Origin: Sapria himalayana
Taxonomy: Eukaryota; Streptophyta; Magnoliopsida; Malpighiales; Rafflesiaceae
DNA: 64,000 bases
NCBI GenBank assembly: GCA_029783825.1
Contig: JAREIK010014417.1
Coordinates: forward strand, 960,001 to 1,024,000
Direction: 5' to 3'
This document shows, piece after piece, positions 22,660 to 35,489 of this stretch. Under the pieces are notes generated by a model. It was not told the origin of the DNA. It worked only from the letters and a program-made list of their open reading frames with translations, and searched no databases. Each line of letters begins with the position of its first letter. Position 1 is the stretch's first letter. Both the position numbers and the translations under genes were made by a program.

Positions 22660-23220
22660 TGAACTTCACACTTTCTTTTTCAGATCTCATACAAAATTCA
22701 CATGCTGATGCTTAACTATTTGTCCCACTTGTACTAATCTTATGATATACATCCTTTTGCATATAGATGATTTAATCATTACTAAAGATAATTCGCAATG
22801 AATAGTTTTTTTGCTTGTACTATTACTCAATGAGTTTTCCATCAAAGAGTAAAATCTTGATATGTTGTCTTATTTCTTAGGCGTAGAAGTAGTACTAAAT
22901 CAATATGATATTTTATTTTCTCAAAAGAGCTACATAATATGGCATCATAACTTAACTAGATTTGTTTTTTAAAATTTTTTTTTTGTTTTTTTTTTTTAAT
23001 TTTTTATTTTTTTTTAAATATTTTCTCAACTAGCTTTGTTATTTGCTCAATGATCTCGATATTCATCTTCTTTGTTGTTAACTTATATATTGTGACAACG
23101 TAAGTGTTCCTCAATTAAGCTCTAATCATGTGTTTCACTCACCAAACCTCTTTTATGGGCATGTTTTCTAGGTTTTAAAATCAAACATTAGTCTTTGCCA
23201 TCCACCTTCATGTTGAGGGA
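22660..23220 (+). pseudogene. Ty1/copia reverse-transcriptase fragment
   Basis: At 22753-22782 the translation LLHIDDLIIT corresponds to the copia active site LLYVDDIIIT (Tyr and Val replaced, both Asp kept). It is followed by NEFSIKE, YFLGVEV and ILFSQKSYI, the next conserved RT block. From 22965 the match is lost in a T-rich run. A purine-rich TTGAGGGA just before 23221 is placed like a polypurine tract. Confidence 0.7.
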
Positions 23221-23440
23221 TGTATTAGAAAATTATCATAATTATTTATTAAAAATATTTTTGAAACTATTTTTATATTTAATTTTTTTTTTGTATGCTC
23301 TTGTAATAGAAATTATCAAATTGACACAATGAATTTGCAATTATATCTCATAAGAGATGACCTCACATTTTTATATTTAATTTCCAAGCTTATGTTTTAA
23401 ATGTTATTAAAAAACAATGAATAATCAATAATAAAAAAGT
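23221..23440 (+). repeat. Possible LTR start after copia fragment
   Basis: TGTATTAGAAAATTATC follows the purine tract directly, with the TG expected of an LTR. The right border is not visible. Confidence 0.3.
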
Positions 23441-23471
23441 TTAATCATTAATTAATTTGTATTGGTATTTG

Positions 23472-23521
23472 GTGCTCTAATTAAGGTAGACTGTGCCCAA
23501 ATATAGTATTGATTTATAAAA
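23472..23521 (+). promoter_or_regulatory. Conserved two-box plus TATA module, copy C
   Basis: GTGCTCTAA at 23472, GTGCCCAAA at 23493 and TTTATAAAA with TATA at 23515. Spacings are 21 and 43 bp. The leader motif of copies A and B is not obvious here. Confidence 0.45.
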
Positions 23522-24147
23522 CATATCATTCATTGGCAAAAATTAATTCTTTTTTGTGTTAAAGTTAAATATCTTGATTTTCTAATATTTCCCTAGTTTT
23601 CCCTAATCTCTAAATTTTTCTTGTTAATTTGTTCATGTTCTTATGATGCTCATTCAGCTTGTTTACCCTAATTTGTTTTTTCAATATTAATCATCTTTCT
23701 AATCTTAGTTTAAATGGTTATTTCTTTTATTTTTCCTTACAATTTTGTTTATAAATGACATTTGATAAGCTAAAAAAGCAAATTTGAAATAAATTTTTTT
23801 ATTTTTCCTTTTGTTCAACAAAGTAGTTGTGTTTCCCATCATCTGCTGGAAATTCAAAAATTATGGCCATGAATGAATTTGTTTTTAGTAAAATAAAATT
23901 ATTTTGCTAATGTTTTTTGATTTATTACTTGCACTAAATTTTATTGAAGTAAATTAATCAGTGCAATAGTAAAGTTCCAACCTTTTTAAATTTAGAATTA
24001 ACTATTCCCTCATCATCAAAATTTAAATTAATAATTGAACTTGTAGCCAATGAGATTGGCACATTCATAACTATCAAATTAAATTAAGCAAAAAAATAAA
24101 CATTTATATACATCCATGATTAGAAAAATAGTAAATTTCCTTTATTT

Positions 24148-24321
24148 ATATATATATATGTATATATATATGTATGTATATACGTATATATGTATATATG
24201 TATGTATATACGTATATATGTATATATATATTTACGTATGTATATACGTATATATGTATATATATGTATGTATATACGTATATATATATGTACATATATA
24301 TGTATTATGTATGTATATACG

Positions 24322-24372
<51 letters not shown>
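24148..24372. repeat. Palindrome-rich TATG/TACG repeat ending in (TA)n
   Basis: A higher-order repeat of GTATGTATATACGTATATATG, each unit holding the palindrome GTATATAC or TATATACGTATATA, in about five variants, then an uninterrupted (TA)n at 24328-24372. The long Tyr/Ile/Val-rich frames on both strands are not genes. Confidence 0.9.
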
Positions 24373-24374
<2 letters not shown>

Positions 24375-24739
24375 TTGCTTAAGATATAATTTGATACTTA
24401 TGATCAAATGGTCTTGTATTTTCCTATATTTGGTGATCTTAGTGACCCCAATCCTTGATGTTCCTCTTAAATTGATAATTAAAAATATTTAGGGAAAAAG
24501 GCTTGTAAACTTGCAAGTGGTGAGATGCAAAAAATAAGATTTTAATTTTTTTTTTCTATTTTGGTAGAGTAAAATTATGCTAATGACTTGAAATTCTTCA
24601 TCATCCCTTTATACCCTCATCAAAAAAAAAATTAGGTTCAACTTTTCTTCCTAAAATTAAAATGAAAAGCTTTATCTTCATAAAAAGAAAATAAAAGATG
24701 TACTACTTTTTGGATGATTTTGTTCGTGAAAAACAAAAG

Positions 24740-25260
24740 AATTGAATAATGAGGGTGCTCCATATTAATTTGCTAGGTTACTTGACGAGTACCAAAAAAT
24801 AATTATGCTAGTTCTCCACATATTATATTGGAATATTACAAAAGTTCTTGGTATATTATTTTACAATTTATTATCATGTGAATATTAAAACCTAAGTTTG
24901 TAATTGATGTCGCACTATGTATTTTCTTATATTTTTTACTTAGTACGATGTGTTTATTCTCTACTCAATTTATGGGGTTTAAATTTAAAATATATATATT
25001 TGAGAATAATTTTTAGGTATATGTGAATCAAATATATTTTAGAAAGAATCAATTGTTTTTCAGAATCAAAAATAGAATTGAACATAAAACTTATGTTTAA
25101 TTTATGGTTGATAGAACCAAATTTTATTCGTTAAATTTAATAAATTTATATTCATATGTATTGTTTGATATTTTATGTTAATTTATTATATAGCAAAATT
25201 ACAATAAGGAGTCACAAAATGAAAATAATTAATAAAAATTAAATAAAGGGGGTCAAAAAC
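24740..25260 (+). repeat. Repeated unit copy C, downstream part
   Basis: Colinear with 14340-14713 plus 16254-16400: GACGAGTACCAAAAAA, TTATGCTAGTTCT, TTTTACAATTTATTAT, CGATGTGTTTATTC, then TTTAATTTATG, TTTAATAAATTTATATTCATATG and ATGTTAATTTATTATATAG. It is uninterrupted at the spot where foldback element 1 sits in copy A. Confidence 0.6.
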
Positions 25261-25324
25261 ATAAATATGTATGTTTTGGTTCCCTTCAAAAACATTATAG
25301 CCAAATAATTGCAAAGAGACATAG

Positions 25325-25325
<1 letters not shown>

Positions 25326-25355
<30 letters not shown>
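25326..25355. repeat. (AC)n microsatellite
   Basis: About 15 uninterrupted AC units. Confidence 0.95.
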
Positions 25356-25358
<3 letters not shown>

Positions 25359-25619
25359 AAACTATATATACTATATATGTAAGATATATAGATTGCATGT
25401 TAAAACAATCAATGTGTGTATAATTAAAGTATATGTTATAGTTAAAAATAACTAGCTATCATATTTATGACATGTTCAAATTAGGTTATTTACTTTGAAT
25501 TCATTCAAAGTAATTATTTTGCTCTTCCATGCATTAAGATTGATTTTAACCCAGATATTTAGTTTAATTTTGAATTCATTCAAATTAATTGTTTGATAAT
25601 TTCTTAGAAGTAGATAGTT

Positions 25620-27640
25620 CGTTGTATGTTGTCCAATGTTGGTTTGGAAAAATAGTTCTAGAATTTGGGCTGAGGCTGTTACATATGCAACTCATCTCAT
25701 TAACCATCTACCAACAGCTGCACTAAATGGTAAAATACCTTTGGAGGCATGATCTAGAAAACCTACAAATGATTATAATACTTTACGTGTGTTTGGTTCC
25801 AATGATTATTATCACATAAAAGAGTCTAGGTTGGATCCAATGGCTAAAATGCCATTATTTATGAGAGTTACCCCAAGTATCAAGGGATACCAACCCTAGT
25901 ATTTATTTTCAAACAAAATTATGTTTCCTAGGGATGTTACTTTTGATGAATCTTCAATATTGAAGAAGGTAAGAACAAGTGATAAAGTGTCAAAGAATAC
26001 TTTTTAGCAGCCAAAGGGGAGACTACCACAGGTGAAGAGTACTCAGAAACATGTGGAGTTTTAGATGACTTCAGCTAAACTAGTTGAAGAGTAGCAGACA
26101 TAACATAAAGTAGATGTTTGAGGGGATTAGGTTTACACACAAGAACCTCAGCAGGAGCAAATTTTACAATTGCAATTAGGAGGTCAAAAAGAGAGATTAG
26201 GAAACCTGCTCAGTTTGAAGATATTATGGCTTATGCATTTCCAATGGTAGAAGAAGGTATACCTCAGAGTTTTCTTGAAGCAAATTGTAGTTTGGATAAA
26301 GAAAAGTTGAAGAAAGTCATGGATGAGGAAATTTAGTTTTTTTGAAAAGAATTACACTTGAGACTACCAAATGGGAAGATGACAATTAGTTGCAAATAGG
26401 TTTATTCTTAGAAAGAAGTATTTCCAAGCAAGAATGACATTCACTTTAAGGCAAGACAATTGACTACAAAAAAGTATTTTCTCTAGTTGTGAAATATTCT
26501 TCCATAGTCCATATGTATTTTGTTAGCCTTGGTAGCGTAATTTAATATGGAACTAGTTCAATTGGACGTGAAGACAACATTTTTAAATTGTGATTTGAAG
26601 GAGTAAATCTATATAAATCAGCTAGATGATATCAAAGTTGCTGGAAAAAAAAACTCGGTTTGTAAAATGAGCAAATTATTATATGGTTTGAAGCAATCAC
26701 CAATGTAATAGTATAAGCATTCTGATCAATTCATGATAGGCCAGAACTACACTAAAAGTAGTTGTGATCATTATATATATTTCTACAAGCTACAAGATGG
26801 ATCTTTCATATACAGTCTCTTGTATGTTGATATTTTGATAGTATCAAGGAATTAAGGGGAGATAAGCATATCCCACTTGCTCCTCATTTCAAACTTACTA
26901 CTTCACATTGTCCAAAGACAGAAGATGAACAAGAATATATGTCTAAGGTTCCTTAATCAAATACAATGTGCAGCTTGATGTATGCTATAGTGTGTACAAG
27001 GCCTGAAATTTCACAAGCAGTTGAGACTGTGAGCAGGTACATGCATAGTCCTGGAAAAGACTATTGGCAAGTAGTGAAATGAATTCTAATGTACAATTAG
27101 AAAGCCTTAGATGTTGGTTTGATATTTGAGAAGAATAATATGGTTGGCCAGTATGTAGTTGGATACTACAATTCAGATTATGATGGTGATTATGATAAAC
27201 ATAGATCAACTGCTGATTATGTGTTTGCTCTTGCAAAAGCACTAGTTAGTTAGAAGTATACTTTATAGTCAACAATAGTATTATCTATGATGGAGGCAAA
27301 GTATATGAAAATCACTAAAGCAGTTAAAGAAGCAATATACCTACAAGGGTTACTTGATGATTTGGGTGTTGGTCTGAAATAGGTTGCAATGTTTTGTGAT
27401 AGAGTATTATTCATTTAGTAAAAAACTAAGTTTATCATGCATAGATGAAGCATATTGATATGAATTATCTTTTTGTGTGGGAAATCATTGAAGAAGATGG
27501 AGTATTAATTCAGAAAATAATGACTATTGATAATTCTGCAGATATGTTGACTAAGGTGATGACAATGATCAAGTTCAACTTCAATCATTGTTTAGACTTA
27601 ATCAACATTGCAAAAGTTTGATTGTGTCGTTGAACACATT
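25620..27640 (+). pseudogene. Ty1/copia pol remnant (integrase end, RT, RNase H)
   Basis: A 5'-truncated element. 25626-25960 gives FWAEAV-like ILGLRLLH/EAVTYATHLINHLPTAALN and VFGSNDYYHIKES, the integrase C-terminal part. 26170-26335 gives RRSKREIRKPAQF and the region before the RT. The RT follows with stops (QLDVKTTFLN, MSKLLYGLKQSP); the active site reads LLYVDILIV at about 26817-26845, one Asp of YVDD being lost. RNase H follows (TRPEISQAVETVSRYM, then STADYVFALAKALVS and MEAKYM). The last codons near 27540-27600 match the end of copia pol (ADMLTK-like). It has many stops and is dead, but the LTR directly follows it. Confidence 0.8.
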
Positions 27641-27698
27641 TGGGAGCTTTGGACTTTTTGAAAAAAAAAAGTTTTGAAATCAAATTCGCATATTTTTC

Positions 27699-27710
27699 AA
27701 AGTGGAGATT
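27699..27710 (+). other. Polypurine tract
   Basis: AAAGTGGAGATT lies directly before the TG of the LTR and serves as plus-strand primer in this class of elements. Confidence 0.6.
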
Positions 27711-27991
27711 TGTTATATTTTAACAAATATGCAAATCCACATCGGTTAGATGTGGGAATTACTTTCTCATTCTCCCTATAAAAAAGGGCTTCTCCCTCAT
27801 TTGAAATTTTTCTTCTTCCCACCCACTTAAGTTTATTTGTAGTATTTCATGTTTAGGATTGTTTTTACGATAACTATTTTAGCTGTCATTAATTTCATCA
27901 TAGATTTTATAATGTATTTTGTTTTAGGTTACTATTCACATGAAATTTAAAATTTGTTAATTGGGAAAAAATAACTAGGATTTTCCTAACA
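27711..27991 (+). repeat. Copia 3' LTR, 281 bp
   Basis: It starts TGTTATATTTTAAC after the polypurine tract and ends TTTTCCTAACA, giving a TGTTA/TAACA inverted end. CCCTATAAAAAAGGGC at about 27775-27790 is a plausible TATA box, followed by a C+T-rich leader. The matching 5' LTR is not in the window, in line with the missing gag and protease. Confidence 0.7.
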
Positions 27992-27999
27992 TAGCCAAT

Positions 28000-28500
28000 A
28001 CTTATATCAAACTCAAACCATGTTATGAGCACACCAAACAAGCTAATAATCAACTCAAAAATACCACTGAAGGATCCCTTATTATCACTAATTGTTTTTA
28101 CAAACTATCAAAATCAGAGCAGATGAACATGCTGCTCTTATTGAAACCCTAAATTAATGAAGAAATTAAACATGAAATTTTCAATTGACTCAATGATGAC
28201 TACGAAAAATTATTCCCATCCATTCACGCACTAGACAACTTGAAGTTTTTCTTCGATCAAAAATACTTGAACAACATTGATTGTTTCATGCCTTACACTT
28301 CCCACAAGAAAAATTCTCAGTTCAAACCATGTATTTTTCTTGACTACTATCTAACTCAAAATGACAACTATTATCTATATTTATCCAACTCTAACATCTA
28401 TGTCACTATGCACGTGAAATTTGTTGAGTCTGAATTTTTATATGCCTCATTTTCAAGTAAATATACATGTCCATCATCTGCTACCATAATTACCTAGGCA
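28000..28500 (+). pseudogene. Second copia fragment: gag piece joined to integrase end
   Basis: 28030-28240 gives KQANNQLKN and EEIKHEIFN, then ND(D)YEKLFPSIHA, the type of sequence of copia gag (YDALVTSI region). In the open frame 28240-28497 YTSHKKNSQFKPCIFLDYYLTQN and VTMHVKFVESEF match the integrase C-terminus (KPCIFLGYS...HVKFVE). About 2 kb of normal polyprotein is missing between the two, so they were joined by a deletion. It lies in the same direction as the preceding element but is a different family. Confidence 0.6.
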
Positions 28501-29851
28501 TGTCAAATTCATTGTGTACAACTCATTTTGCAATTAGTTGTTTTTTGTTTCTTCTTGAATATTTATGGAATTTTGAATTTTGATTGACAAATTTCTAGGC
28601 AAATTAGAAAATAGAATCTAATACTTGTATGATTAAAAAATTGTTTTAAAATGTCACCATATTTCTACCAGCATAAGCTAAATGCTTGATGAGTACCAAC
28701 TGAACATAATAGAAGAATGCATCCGCTAAAAACAACGAGGATAAATATGTTTAGCTAAATTTTTATGATGATTTCTTATTGATCTCATGTCGTGCCTCAA
28801 GCTATTTTTCAATGAGTAAAAAAATATTTCTAAAATTATAATGTTGATTTGAAATTTTGTGAAAACTGCATAAAGTTATTTTTTTTTTACCTTCCCCCCA
28901 ATCCCTCCTTATCAACCTCAGGGTAAATGCATATGATAAACTTTTTTATTAATCAATTGTCTTAGTAGTGATCGTGACTAAACACATTTAATTTTGAAGT
29001 TCTTATGAGATCTAGTGGATTATTGATAGTTTAAACACATCTAAGTGAGACATTCTTTTATTTATTAAAAAAAAACTCTATTTGCACACTAATATTTTTT
29101 ATTAAGTGTTCAATACTTATTAATGAATTTTGATATCTAAATAACATATTTTAAAAGTTTTCATGATTTATTTAGTTATTTATTGAACAACTTTTAGTTT
29201 GTTTTTTTTTTCTCAACAAGTTAACACTTATTCATAATATTGGCTCAATATTTGATTTTTAAGACAACATTAAAAACATATATTCTAGTGTTATATTGTT
29301 GTTGAAAATATGAATAAATAAATTTTTTTTCCAAAATTTTATTTATTTTCATGTAGATGTTCATCTACTAGCCACATATACACAATGGAATCTACTTTTT
29401 TATTGATAGGCAAATAACAGTCATCATTGTAATTCAGATAATGTTATAATAGTCTGTCATATACTTAAAAAAATAAAAATTTTGTGCTAATTTATCATTA
29501 GTTTTACAAACTTTTTACCTTGCTTAAAAAAAATAAATCTAGGAAAATTACAATAAAAATTCCTTTGTAGATGTACCTTCTCTAAATAATATTCATCAAT
29601 CATTCTTGTCAAAAAGTGTCAAATTTTGTGATTTTAAATAAAAAGTTTACAAGGCATATGCAATTTTCTTCTATAAACAAAGACATCTTGTCTTTGTTTA
29701 ATGAAATATAAAACAAAGTTATAATATTATTCTACATCAATGAAATATTATTAAGTTCATTCTTGATATAGTTTAATAAAAATTTTTTTGTAACTAAGTT
29801 ATAGTCTTTATTAATTAAATAAACTTTTAGTCAACATTTATGTATTGATGA
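28501..29851. other. No gene seen; A+T-rich spacer
   Basis: No domains or repeats recognised; T/A runs only. Confidence 0.5.
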
Positions 29852-30915
29852 TGTGGGCTATTTTTTAAACTAAAAATCATATGATTATTTTCTTGATTTA
29901 CATCCTTTTATTATTTAAATAATGAATTTTTTTAATGAGCAGAATTGTAAAAATACTTTTATCCTTTATTCTACTTATAAATGATTCAACATGTAGAGAT
30001 TAGCTTATGCATATGAGATTAAATTATTGGTACATATCAAATTTTAGTTTATAGTTCATAATTTAGATAGAATTGGATATTTTATCGGTAAGATTATAGT
30101 ACTAGATTTCAGTTAGTCTTACTTGACTATGGTAAATGGTAAAGTTCTAGCTTCTAATACTAATAAACTTGAGTGTATTAAATACAACCAACAAAATATA
30201 ATTATCTTGTACCGACTTACAAAAATAAAATACACCATAGTTATTATAAGCACTATTACTCTTTTTCTTGAAGTAACTATTATTTGTGTATGCTTGTTAA
30301 TAGTTATTTTAATTCGTAAAGGGTAGAGTCTAGAAATATATTTGAGAACTCTATGAATTAGATAACTTTATCAATCATATGATTAATATTAATTATTGAT
30401 GAAATCTAAATTCGATCAAAAGGATTGATGGTAACCCTATGAAAAAGTTTATAAGTTTTGATCTAAACTTGGTAGATTAATTTAATTCAGTAATTCAAAA
30501 AAGTTAATTGAAAAGTATTGAGGAAATAATTAGAGATTTATTGAATTATATTATCAGTAATTTGATTCAATTAATGAGTATCTGTAATCTTAATGTGAGA
30601 AGTTTAATTAAAGATAAGTAACAAAAGGCATAAAGTATTTTGAATGAGTGAGGGAATATAATTACAATTTTATAGTAGTATGAATTTTAATTATTATAAA
30701 TTAATGTGCAAAATAATTTATATTAGAAGCCTGAAATTTTATTCAGTCTGAAGTCCCTTCCATAGCTATCTAGATGTGATGAAAGAATTTTTATAATGTT
30801 TGTTTATTTAAAATATATGTTAATACATAGTTAGAATAATTAATTATATTATAATTGAACTAATTTGATTTGACTATTAAATTAAATTAAGTTTATTTGC
30901 ATAAACTTAATTATG

Positions 30916-30970
<55 letters not shown>

Positions 30971-31276
30971 TAAATAAATATAATTTTTAAATATTATAAA
31001 AAACCGAATAGATCGATTTAAATATAAATTAATGTTCAGTTTTGATTTTAAGAATATAAAAATAAAAAGCCATCAATTCGACAATGCTAATCCACTATAG
31101 CATCGTCATGTTTCTCATGTTTCTCTAAGAAAGTGGTCATGCAGGAGAAGTCTATCCAATCAAGACAAGCTTAAGTATGTCTCTTCTCATAATATTTACA
31201 AAATGCAATCATAATAAAAAAATCTTAATCCACAAGCAATATCAACTTAAGTTTCAAATTTCCGAATCTCCTAACA
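29852..31276 (+). repeat. 5' LTR of the 29.9-40.7 kb copia element
   Basis: It starts TGTGGGCTATTTTTT and ends TCTCCTAACA just before the primer site. Shared blocks with the 3' LTR include ATGATTATTTTCTTGATTT, ATCGGTAAGAT, GTCCCTTCC(A/G)TAGC, GATGAAAGAATTTTTATA and TATGTCTCTTCTC(A/G)TAAT. A (AT)25 run at about 30919-30968 is private to this LTR. Confidence 0.85.
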
Positions 31277-31277
31277 A

Positions 31278-31288
31278 TGGTATCAAAG
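31278..31288 (+). other. Primer-binding site
   Basis: TGGTATCAAAG, one change from the initiator-Met site TGGTATCAGAG, directly after the LTR end CTAACA. Confidence 0.75.
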
Positions 31289-31289
31289 A

Positions 31290-33130
31290 AACTTATTTTG
31301 ATATTTGTGTGTTTATGGGTTGGTTGATTTTTAAACATCATTTGAGAATATGTGATGCACTAACCTAAATAGAGACAATTTGGCTTGTGTTGGTAATTTT
31401 AAAAAATTTGACTATGTCTATTAATTATGATGTTGATTTCTTTTGTTTTTAAGCCATATTTTGCAATGATTTATGGGTGTTTGTTATACATGAAATTGTA
31501 TATATTAATCTCATAATTATTTTGTAACAACAATGGCTGAGATGGTGGTTAATACAATGGCTGAAATGGTGGCTAACATAGTTGATGGAGGTGGTTGTAG
31601 TGGTTGATGAAGGTATTTGTAGAAGCAGTCATGGCCAATGGCATTGTCGATGACCTTTTTAGTTACTGCTAATGGTAATTGTGGAAGCATCCTCTATATA
31701 TAAGTCACTGCTATTATTTATATGACTAAAGATAAGTCATCAATTTCATCTTGTTTGGCAAAGCTACTACCTAGATTGCAAAAATAATAGGAATTAACCT
31801 ATTTGAATAAATAATAAACATTAGACATCTTCATTGAGGTATTATATTTATAGTATATTAGATTGATGACAAATTCATTCAAAAATTATCGGATGGAATC
31901 AATTTTTATAATATAATTCAAACTAATAAAGCTCATTTTAAAAACTTTTTTCAAGAAAAAATCTTTCAACCCTCTCACCATCATTCTCAAAGAGAATAAA
32001 TGGGATATAACCAATTACATTGACTGAAAAAAAATATCGACATTGTCCTGACTATTGAGAATCACAAATTTATACTCATATATCTATGCTCGGATAAACC
32101 TCAATAAGGGAAGATCGATGATGAAAGTAAGCCTAATGAGAAATGGGTAAAAATTAATGAGATGTATATATAATATATTTTGTTTTCTATATCAAATGTA
32201 CTATAGCATCAACATTAATCCATGACTACTAACTATGACATGATGTTTAATCTAAAGAAATGTTTGTGAATTAGATTCATTCTACCAGGCAAAAAGACAT
32301 AAGATATCTGATGAATATTACAATGATTAAAAACACCCCTATGAGAGATCATGCTCTCAATAAGACAGGTCTTCTAAATGAACTAGAGATCCTTGGAGCT
32401 AGGATTGATGTAAGCTTTCAGATTGATAGTATTATTTGATCACTACATATCTCCTATAAGTGATTCTTCCTGAATTTCAAAATGAATAGACTTGGAATTT
32501 GGCACAATCAAATAAGGAATTAGTATTTGCTGTAAGTATTATCAGAAAACTATCTAGAATATTTGTAGTTGAAAGAACTTCTAAATCAAAAGCAAATAAG
32601 AAAAAAAATTTTAGAATTATACTCAAATTCTATCAATAGCTCCTAAGACACAGTGACAGTCAAAAAGCTAAAAAAAATATTTATACTACAACTAGTAAGG
32701 ACACTAGAAAAAGCAATATCTAATTTTTCTTAGTAATATAAAAGATCAAATTAAGTCTCAATTCCTGGTAGTTGAAACATGTTTAGCAGTAACACCTATG
32801 GATACCTGGTGTATATATATGGGCACCACTAAGCATGTCTACAATTTTTTGAAGTGGTTCCAAGAAACCAGACAACTAAGTAATAGCAAGATTGATCTTC
32901 AAATGAGAAGCAATACCAAGATGAGAGCTATTGTTTTAAGAGTTTGCATATTTTAGTTTGAGAGAAATAATATTTTAATTTTAAAGATCATCTTTATGTA
33001 TCTTCAATAAGGAGAAATTTCATTTCAGTTTCTAGTTTAGTTAAAGATTGATTTTCTTTTTTATTCAATAATTTGTTAATAATTTACTTGAATAAAAAGA
33101 TTATCCATTCTGGTATGTTAAAACACAACC
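31290..33130 (+). pseudogene. Copia gag and protease, strongly decayed
   Basis: Gag is hard to follow; scattered stretches such as FILPGKKT and NLKKCL are seen. At about 32793-32841 TPMDTWCIYMGTTKHV corresponds to the protease motif (D-S-W-x-V-D-T-G-A-T-x-H-V) with the catalytic Asp replaced by Tyr. After it come RNNILILKI and FMYLQ, the usual following block. The protease cannot have been active. Confidence 0.65.
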
Positions 33131-33133
33131 TTT

Positions 33134-34100
33134 ATGTTATCAAAACAATTTTTACTTTGTTCCAACAATATGAGTCAAATCAAATCAATTGCTCACCACA
33201 TAAGAAAAAAATACCCTTTTGATATGAACCAAACTTATCTCTATCACTTACACATAGGTCATATACATCTAAAATGGATTTCAAGACTGATTAAAGATGA
33301 ACATTTGGATTTATTAAGAATGAAAACACTTTTAACATATGAGTCATACTTATAAGGAAAAATGACCAAGCCACCCTTTATAGCTAAAGGCTATAGAGCC
33401 AAAGAACCATTAGAATTGATTCATTCTAATTTATGCGAGCGCATGGAAATCTAAGCAAGACTTGGTTTTGAGTACTTCATCACTTTTATTGATGATTACT
33501 CAAGATATTGATATATTTATTCGATGTGTTAGAAGGTTGATACATTTGAAATATTCAAAGAGTATAGAAATAAAATAGAGAAATATCACAATAGATATTT
33601 TAAAATATTATGATCTAATTGTGGTGATGAGTACTTCTTTGGAGAGTTTCGAGACTACTTGTTATATCAAATAATCACATCCTAATTATTTGTATTTGAC
33701 ACTCTACAGTAGAATGATGTAATAGAAAGAATAAATAGGACTCTTATGAATATGGTAAAGTCAATGATAAGTATTAGGATATGTTTGATTCCTTCTAGGA
33801 ATATATGTTAGAAATGATAGCTTGTGTTTTGAACTTTGTTCCATATAAGTTGGTACCTACAACCTCAACTAAATTGTGGATTGAAAGTAAGCCTAGTCTA
33901 AAACATATTCATTTGTGGGCTTGACCAATACATGTGCTAAAAGGGAAGACAAATAAGTTGTAAACAATAATAGAAATATGTTTCTTTGTGGAATATTCTA
34001 GAGGAATAAAAGGCGGTTTGTTTTATGATCAAAAGGATGATGTAATTGTTAGTACCAAAATCTGAATTCTAGAACATGACTATATAGAAAACCACAAAGC
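33134..34100 (+). pseudogene. Copia GAG-pre-integrase and integrase
   Basis: The frame at 33134-33355 reads NQTYLYHLHIGHIHLKWI, the HHCC zinc-binding part (one His is replaced), then GKMTKPPF and YRAKEPLELIHSNLCE: the first Asp of the D,D,E triad is Asn (about 33421-33426). FITFIDDYSRY and VIERINRTLMNMV (catalytic Glu kept) follow, then FVEYSRGIKGGLFY, about 33990-34030, the end of the domain. Stops in several places. Confidence 0.75.
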
Positions 34101-34483
34101 CAAAAATAAAATTGTTCTAGAGATGTTAAGAAAATAAAAGTCAATCCATACTTCAATTACAAATAGAACACCATGGGGTGACATATCTGATACCTCATCT
34201 CATTATAAAGGGAATTATTCATAATGGTATTGATACTGAACATTATGAGCTCATCAATGATATGCAGATGGTATAACCAAAAGATAGTTGCCATAATGAT
34301 TCACATGGATTTGTATCTATATAGTGTGTTACTAAAAACATATAACGAAGAAGAGTATCTCATCGTAGTGGGTAGGTTTTTTGTAAACCTAAATGCTATA
34401 CAATCTTGAGAAAGTCATATAACAGAATTCTTAATGAGTTAGATATTGATCCTGAAAACTATGATGAAGGACTTTGAGACAAA
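34101..34483 (+). pseudogene. Copia linker between integrase and RT, up to the hAT insertion
   Basis: ILNELDIDPENYDEGL at about 34428-34475 precedes the insertion and matches the (D/P)xSYEEAL segment before copia RT. Beyond the hAT element the reading resumes only at KIKPITYRWIYKKK (37924 onward), about 25-30 codons later than expected. Confidence 0.6.
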
Positions 34484-35489
34484 GATGTAGATAGTGGTGT
34501 CAAGTGGGTCGGGCGACTTGGCAAGATTCATGTCCTGCTATGTCAGAGGCACCGTGCCTCATGCATGGCCCATGTCCATGGCCAATCGGCATAGTCCACA
34601 TGCATGATCAACCTGACTCATGATTGGGAAGTGAGGAATTGGATTTACAGGTTAATGGGAAGCAGGTGCGGTCTAGTTGGCCAGCATCCGACCTACCTAA
34701 TATGTAATGAATTTTTTTAAAAAAATTGTTCATTAACATTTTGTATAACTCTGTTATGTGGCAAGTTTTTTAATGATACTTGTCACGTGGCTGGCCTTGG
34801 CTTGAACCATGCCAGTAGATAGACACGTTCAATGCTCCGAGGCCCTAACCATACACTAATAGGCGATAACCTTTTTGGCTATTTTCTTTTGGGTTAACTG
34901 ACATTTGGCACAGGCCAATGCTACAATGCAATGCTGAATGACTTGATACTCATGCTAACGGGCTCAAAGCTTAGGCATAGGCACACAACAAGTTGCACCC
35001 ACCAAAAACTCAAGACTTGACCTGTAATTCCAAAGGTTACTTAACCAAAAATTTTTTAAAAATGAAATATTAAAATATTGGTAAAATCTTGGCCATTAGA
35101 TTTCATTCCAACAGCCAGGGAAAAAAGCCCATTTTTAAATTCAAAAAAATAAAAATATATAAATTTTAAATAAAAAAAATTATAATTATAAGTAATTAGT
35201 TTGAAGTATTTCAATCTCATTTCTGTTCTTAATCTCAACTCTCTCCTTTCCTCCATCACCTTCTCTACTCTTTATTATCTTTATTTTGAAAAAATTTTTA
35301 AAGCTTTAAACAATTTAAAGTATGAGTTTTTTCTTATTACTTGTTGTGAGGTGTGGACTACCACTTTATGTCAATCATCTATGGAATAGAATCTGGATAT
35401 TTTTTTTTTGTTTTTTTAATGTACTTATATATAATAAATTATTCATAGCATAAAAAAATAGCTAATAGTGAGTATAATGATAATGATAT

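Noticed and set aside
24116..24492. Frames of about 90-100 codons on both strands
   Set aside because: Products of the TATG/TACG repeat.
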